From Heliocidaris tuberculata (lineage: Eukaryota; Echinodermata; Echinoidea; Camarodonta; Echinometridae): DNA of 64,000 bases. Position numbers and translations under genes: made by a program. The notes beneath the pieces are model-generated. The model did no database searches and was not told the DNA's origin. It saw only the letters and a program-made list of their open reading frames with translations. The first letter of the stretch is position 1, and every line of letters begins with the position of its first letter. Shown here in pieces: positions 49,901 to 57,878 of this stretch. The stretch spans positions 27,794,140 through 27,858,139 of the forward strand of contig CM046836.1 of NCBI GenBank assembly GCA_025618425.1, read 5' to 3'.

Positions 49901-52900
49901 TTATTAGTCCGTTCGATATCAGCTTCGATCCTTAAGTGCAAATGTTGGGGATTATTTGCAATTATATTTCTCTTCAATATATTCAAAGATTTTTCCTTTT
50001 TAAATCATAAAATGAATGCCCCTGGTTTGTAAGCCCTAAAACCTATGACGGAACTGTGCGATGACTGTAATTTTCGTGGATGAAAATTAGGGATTCACAA
50101 ACTATGAGCATTCTTATTTTCCAAAAATAACTGACTACTTAATAATGATCGTAATGATAACGACAGCTATAACAATTATGATAATGATGATAGTAATACT
50201 TATAATAATGATAATGATAATATGATAAAGATAATAATAATAGTAATGATTATGAAGAATATGACGAAGATAATAAAAATTATAATAACAATAATAATAA
50301 TTTTGATATATTTAATAATAATATTAATAATGATAATAGCGGGTTCTTGATTAGAGCTTTATTATGTCTGTCACTCTTGACATTCATGGCGCTCCATGGT
50401 TATTATCTCGGCTTTAGCATGGCTGCTTTTACCTCGCTCTAGAATTTCAAGGAATTTCTTCCTACCGGGTACTCATTTACTGCAATAGATGTAGAGTGGC
50501 AAATGTTGATTAATATCTTGCCAAATTACATCGGTGCCGCGGTGGGACTTGAACCACAAACCATGTCATCCACAGTCCTGTGACGTATCCGTTAGACCAT
50601 TTCACCTAACTTACAATTATTTGCAGCTATATCAGAAACAGAAGCAGAACTTACATTCATACTTCCTGACGTATCAATTACTAAGACTATCCTACAATCG
50701 TCTGCTTCACGTGCCTGGGCCAGAATGAACGATGGCAAAATATCAGTATCACTCAGATCCGACGGTGGAGAATTACCGTCTGGAAATATATATGGAACAG
50801 AAAACATCAAAGCTGTCATAATGTAGACCGACAGAGAACTTGCAATTTCTATCAAAAGTCATTTTCAAAATTAAAATCAATATATTTCATCATTTAATTT
50901 GCAGAGTTTGAAAGCATTAGAAAATTTAGTGGCACAACCGGCCCGTGTCCCCACCCCCAACACCCTTTCGGCACTCAAGTACGAAACCTCCCAAATCAAC
51001 CCCCCCCCCCCCTCCCTATTAAAACTTTAACCAATGAGGTGACAATGTAAATATTGTCTCTCTTTACTGGATCATGAATCCACCACTATTTCGATGTCTG
51101 AATATACATGAAAAAATGATTGAAAAAAAAAAGAAATTTGCAAAGGCACAGTAATGGCAAAACTTCGTATAAATGGACTGATACCTTTAAAATCATCATG
51201 TGCCCTCATGACTTCCCATGCACTCCTTGAGTCACAAAGCCGATTTTGTTTATTAGGCGCTTCTCGGTTATGAAGGTTGTAAAGATCACTTGTATCATTG
51301 TCGCAGAAATTAACGACCTGTAGCAAAAAATGACAAGAAAAAGATTAAAGGGTTTCATAAAACAATTTTAAGAATAAAAAAACAAAAGGATTTTATTCCT
51401 GTAATACACACTTTCTCTTATCTGCAAGATCAATTTCCTTTAATCACGATAGGCCAGAATTATGCATAAATCCTAAATGATTCAAAGAAGAAAAAAAATG
51501 CCTTTTCGTTTACGTTTTCATATAAAAAGAAAATATTAATCGGGAAATGGTAAAATCACTCACGTTATCAAATGTTAGCTGTCCGAACATTATGGAGCCG
51601 GTAGATGTTCCAGCACCAATGGGAAAAGAGAGACATCCTTCTTCATAGCCATCATATTCATTCCCTTGACAGGGCCGGTATGGAAAGTTCTTACTGTCTA
51701 CTTTAACGAATCCCTCAATATTGTACTCGAGTGAACAGCTGTCACGAGTAAAGGATACATTAATTATTCAGGTTATTATGATGATCATTTGCCATTGCCA
51801 CTAGTTACACCGCTGATATACAGCGCAACAACCATTCCACTGAAATCCAGGCAAGAGTTGTTGATATCTTTGAAATCAATTAACTTCGACTCCGATCGGA
51901 ACGTCAAATAAAAACCACGCACTTTCTTTCCAGTAGATACCATTATTACTTTGCATTCTCATGAACAAATTATTTCGACTTTCACTGAACTTCGTTGATT
52001 CGTTTTTCTTTTATTATATCAATGTCATTTCAGATGACGATATATGATTTGTAGGAGATGTCAATATTATTATTAGGTTCATTACTAGTCTTATCTATTT
52101 TGTCATAATCGTCGTCGCTATTGTTTATTGACCAATGTTACAATGATCTGTCTGATTCAAAACGAAAAATGGCAATGGCAATAGATCTGTTCACCAATAT
52201 ATACAAATTTTATGCATACTTTTAAAACAAAGGTTGTTCTTGATAACCTGAAAGCTTGTCAGAGGCTTGTCAGACATAGCAACAAGTAATGTATGCAAAC
52301 TGGATTCCAAGTATATGTTCGTTCATTAATAACGGGTTAATGGAATACCTCGTTACTAGGTCCCCAGGAAAGATATATCCATAAATTGAAATAACATTGT
52401 GAACAGGTCTATTCCTAACTTACGCCACGGGTTTCCATTTTTCATCTTCCATGGACTGATAGAAGTAGGTCAAGTCGTTTTGGTCTCCCACAGGATCAGG
52501 GTACTCATTGAAAAGCCCCCATCGAAGATGACCCCACTCATGAACCAGTACACGCCCTGCAGCGAACAACACATAACCAACAATTGTAAAATCATGAAAA
52601 AAATATATCGGTGATGTCATAAATATGATAAAAGTGTGAAAATTATCGCACCTGTTAAACAAAAGCAGCGATTTAGAACGTTGAATGTATATCAGCAGTA
52701 CCAAGTGTGTAGACTCCTCTGATATTTACATGAAGTAGTAGACGCCCAAAATAAGGAATTTGTTTCGATTTCTTAAGCAAGATTTTTAACGCAATTTTCA
52801 GCTTCTCTCCCCACCCCCCCCCCCAATCTTTTTCTCTTGTACTCCAACATGTAAGGAAAATGCTGTTCGCCGTAAAACACTCTCTCTTCTGCATTTTGAA

Positions 52901-55900
52901 ACGAGCCTCACTACTAAAGACCCCCCCCCCCCTTGGAGGAGGCACATTTAAGATATAGGCTTAGGTTTTCTTGTTTTTCAGTATTTCAAGGAGGCGAGAA
53001 AGAAGATACTTTAATAAGTAAGAAATCCATACAATGGATATGTTACCTATAAGAATACCTAAATGTTAATATCACAAATTTCATGTACTCCAAAACATCC
53101 TCACAGTTTTAAATCAAGAACTTTACATACGCCAAGAGAACCACCTCTAACAACCCAAAATAGGTCATATCTTGTCATAGAAGTGTGTATGTTGTGTTTG
53201 TGTGCGTGCGCGTGTGTGTGTGTGTGTGTGTGTTGTGTGTGCTCGCCTGTGTCTGTTATGATTTCTGTTGAATGTGAATATAATCATATAGACTATCAAT
53301 GGTGTCGATCCTGGGGGGATGGGGGTATATATATTCCCCCCCCCCCCTAAAAAAAAAAAAAAAAAAAAAAATCAGGTGAGGGGATTGCCTGTATTATCAC
53401 CCCCCCCCCCCAATATTTTTGGATAAAATAAATAAGAATTATGATACATTAACTTAAAACAAAAGAATTATCCAAACCCATTATGTTTGATCTTGAAATA
53501 CCATCACATTCTTTAATGATTAGAAGTAAGGAAATAAGAAATGCCATAATTTCAAGATGCAAGATGTATAGACAGATTTTCGAAAAAGTCGCCGGTCATG
53601 CCCCCAACCCCGACCCCCAATCATGAACACGGATCGACATCCCTGTAGACTATTCATATGACTCTTTCTATCAAATGGGTTCAGTGCCAAGCTTGTCACG
53701 TGTAACGTGTCTTCAAATGAATAATTCCCCTTGCCACAACAATCAATGACAATGGAATATTTGTATGAGAATAACCTGCCTCCCAGATGTTGAAGGACAT
53801 GGCAAGTATACCAAGGGTTTTGGACTTTGATCATTGTATTCGTAATTGTGTGGAAGAATAAAGCGTGTAGAGTTGTATATTAAATGTACCATAGAACACG
53901 AAGAGAAAGGTGGCAGAGCCTACCATACTTCCGAACCCTGTAACACTCAAAATGATATATGGGCCATTCTTTGTAAAGTGAAACTTTTTTGACAAAAATG
54001 AAGTTCATTCTTGTTGTTTTTGAATAGTATATTCTTGAAGAGTAATGTCTAAAGCTACATGGAGCACATTTTTTTTTTTTTTATTGAAGACCCAATTATG
54101 CTAATTTGCATACAATTACACTGGCATAAATCAAAGCAAAAAAACATCTTTTTTTCACCGTATAATAGTCATCTCTCAATATGAGCTTTGATAGGTGTTG
54201 CCACTTTAGAGTGAAATCATACCCTTCCCAGGTCCTTTTGCAAGTAATTAAGTTGAAGGAAAAAGAAAATTTGTCTGTGCATTATGTAATAATTAACATG
54301 CATAATTAAGTAATTCTGATGTCACACACGTGACCCCAAAACATGAAAAGTTTATGCTATTTGAAAAATAAAATTTGGATAATGTATATTTTTCCTGTAT
54401 TTGTATGTGTCCTCAATCTCACCAAATATTATTCCAAATATGGTTCTCGTTCTTTAAATATTGCCCAACTAACTTTGTCACACACGTGACCTGAGTGCAA
54501 ATGGTCAAGTGCATATGTACTGGGCAAGTCATGTGCAGAGTCTTTTTCATCTAGTATTGTTAAGTTTCTTGACCTAATAATTCCGTTTTCACTTTTTGTA
54601 TTCCTCTTGCTTAATCCTTTGAACTGATTGCTAACCCTATACAATTATGATCAAATTGTTATTAGCTATCGTATAATATGTGTAATGTATGATTGGCCAA
54701 TGGAAATGCGCTCCTGAAAGTAGTTTATAAAACAAGCTAAAGATGAATATACATGTATATCAGCATGAAAACCTTGGTGTTTTTTTTTTCTACTTATCTT
54801 TGGTCTGAACATTATTAATAATGATAATAGTAATTATCATTGATAATAATATGTAATAATAATAATAATTACAATAACAATAATAATACAAATTATTAAT
54901 AATAATACTATATCTTGTTTCCTCTGAAGGGTAGCCTCGTCAGTACTTATTACTTTTCTCCCTGAGGGCCCTGCAAGTATTATTACCCTGTTTTTAGCAA
55001 GACAACTGAAGTGCTCAGTGCATGCAAGAAATAAATCTTACAGGTACCAACTTACTGCATCTGGATAAAGCATGGCAAATACAGATAAATGTCTTGCTAA
55101 AGGATATTAGTGCCATGGCAATTAATCAAACCCCATACCTTGTGATCTGCTGTATGGTTACTTATCCACCAGACCAAAACACCTCCACAGTACATCAATG
55201 AATATATCAATAAATGATATTAATAAATGTATGAAAATGAAAAAGAAAAATATTGTGTGTTCCCTGGGTATTTTTCATAAAGAAAAGACCTGAGAATCAC
55301 TTTCCACCGTATTGATGATAATTTGTATAGAGCTATTGCAAAATGAATTAAAGATACTAAATATCATGATTTTTCAATAGTTCACCAAATCTGTACACAT
55401 CACCTATGGCATGTCACACACGGGACCCGCCAATGTCACACACGTGACCATACATCATGATACAAAATATTACATAACAAAAATCTTATGCAACTTTCAA
55501 CAGAATTAATGCTATTTTCTAAGAGATAGTACCATGAAATATATCGACCATAAATATGAACACTGAACCTTTTGAAAATTCAGAGGGATTTAAAGATGAA
55601 ATGTGAGTTTCAAAAACCTGTTTCTGTGCGAGGTCACACACGTGACCTGAATTTTTTTACCTCTGACGTAGAACAGGTATCATCATTGACATTTTAATGT
55701 TATTAAATCCATGTACCTATGTCTGTATTTGCTGTATATACATGAAAAACCAACACACTTGGAAAATTATTAAAATTATAGGGCTCACAATCTGACAATA
55801 GCGCAATTCCCTGTTTTGGGGTCACACACATGACTAAGAATGGCCCACATGCACCATCGATAATACGCATCGGCTTCTGGTTAGTGTCAGAATATAAAGA

Positions 55901-57845
55901 ATTTTTGATTTGGGTTGAGTAGATAGTTAAGGTTCGGTTTAGGTTTAAGGTGAAAATCCAAATTCTATCAAAAACCGAATAATACAAAATTAATCAAGGC
56001 TGAAGTCTGATGGCGTTTATTGTTGTAGAGGACAACTGGAAGCTATCCTTCTCACCCCTCCCCAGTGTTCCGGCATAATTTTGCTCTGGAGACGATTGCT
56101 CTGGACTTTATTTCATCAAAGATAAATGATAGGGGTTGCAATTTGGGTTTTAGGTTAGGATAAAGGGTTAGGGTTCGGTAAAGTGTTTTGTTCAGAATAA
56201 CGCGGAGCAAATGTCGCCGGAGAATGTGTGGTACAAATTTAGAATTTGAGGACTAAGTTATGAGATGAACAAAACGACTTTATATATAAATATAAATATA
56301 ATAAATATTGCTTTAAAGTGAAACTTTGTCTTAAAGTACTAACGCCTAAAGGAATAAAAGATCACTCTTTCAAAAATTTTATTAAAATGCCTGAAAATGA
56401 TTTTTTACGAATTTGTCATCTTTAAAATATTGTGAATATACCATGCTTTTCACTGTGCGCGAAACTGCCTGTCAATGCGTGGTTCCAGAGAAACATCGGT
56501 GTCACGAGGTGACTTTGAATATTGTATGTATCATGCACACTAATGTAGGCAAGCTAGGCTACTTATATGTTATAAGAAGACATGATCAATACAACTGTAG
56601 TTCGTATGATGAATCAAGTATTCGGTAGGCCACATTTAGTATTAGACAAAGATGATGTCATTGGCACAGGCGTAGCCAGGATTTTTCAATAGAGGGGGCC
56701 AGACGTGAAGGATCCAACCGCATAGCCAGGATTACATTTTAGGGGGGGGCGGTTTTGAGCACGCGAAGCATGCTCCCCAGGGGTGGATGCAGGAGCCTGG
56801 GAACGATTTTGTTACTGGGGGTGCTGTGAGCAAACAAAAACAAAAACAAAAAAAGGCCTCAGCGTTTGGGGTCTCTTTTTAACTCCAAAAATCTCTAGGG
56901 GGTGTCAAAAAAAAACTCAACCCCAGCACCTCCGGCTCCCAGGGGCCTGGGTGGGTGTAGGTTCCCCCTTCCCCTCCCGCGCGAAGGAGGGGGAGGGGGA
57001 ACCTACACCCGCCCAATAAAACTATTGTTTTATAGCAAATTTGAGAGAAAGATAACGGCTCGTAACACTTTTTTTTAGGCGGAAAATTATAGTTCGACGC
57101 CCTGGCTGCTTTTCAGTTATTTGGACGCAATACTGCACTGTATATTTAACAGGGGTGGGTGCAGGGAGGGGGGAGTTTCCCCCTTCCGCGCGAAGCGCGA
57201 AAGCTCTGACGTTTTAGCACCCTTTATTAGGCGGAAAATTATTTCGACGCCCTAGCTGCTTTTCAGTTATTTGGACGCAATACTGAACTGTATGTAACAG
57301 GGGTGGGTGCAGGTACGGGGAGTTTCCCCCTTCCCGCGCGAAGCGCGAAAGCTCTCACGTTTTAGCAAATTTGAGAGAAAGATAACGGCTCGTAGCAAAC
57401 CATTTTTTAGGCGGAAAGTCTTAGTTCGACGCCCGGACTGCTTTTCAGTTATTTGGGCGCAACATTTCACTGTATGCAACAGGGGTGGGTCAGGGAGAGC
57501 GGAGTTATTTCCCTCTTCCCGCGCGAAGCGCGAACACTTTGACGTTTTAGCAAATATTGAGAGAAAGGTACGGCTTGTGGCGCCTTTTTAGGCCTTTTTC
57601 TCTCACTTCCCCCGCTTTTTCGCTCTCGCTTTTTTTATTTTATTTTTTTTATTAGTGGCTGAATAGGGGGGCTAGTGCCCCTCTGGGGGCCCCCTGTCTA
57701 CGCCAGTGGTCATTGGTATGTATTAAGCTTATTTTACATAGTGATGTATTTTCTATATTTTTGTGGTTGTATTGCGTTTATCACATATATGACTTTATAT
57801 ATGGGATCTTACAGGTTCCCCCACCTCCCCCCCCCCCCTTTCTCT

Positions 57846-57878
<33 letters not shown>

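Noticed and set aside
56145..56200. Telomere-like TTAGGG words
   Set aside because: Only isolated GGTTAGGGTTCGG words, no tandem array.
57307..57591. Open frame in the GC-rich repeats near 57.4 kb
   Set aside because: Lies in the tandem units of the hAT element and does not match any protein pattern; the frame recurs only because the units do.
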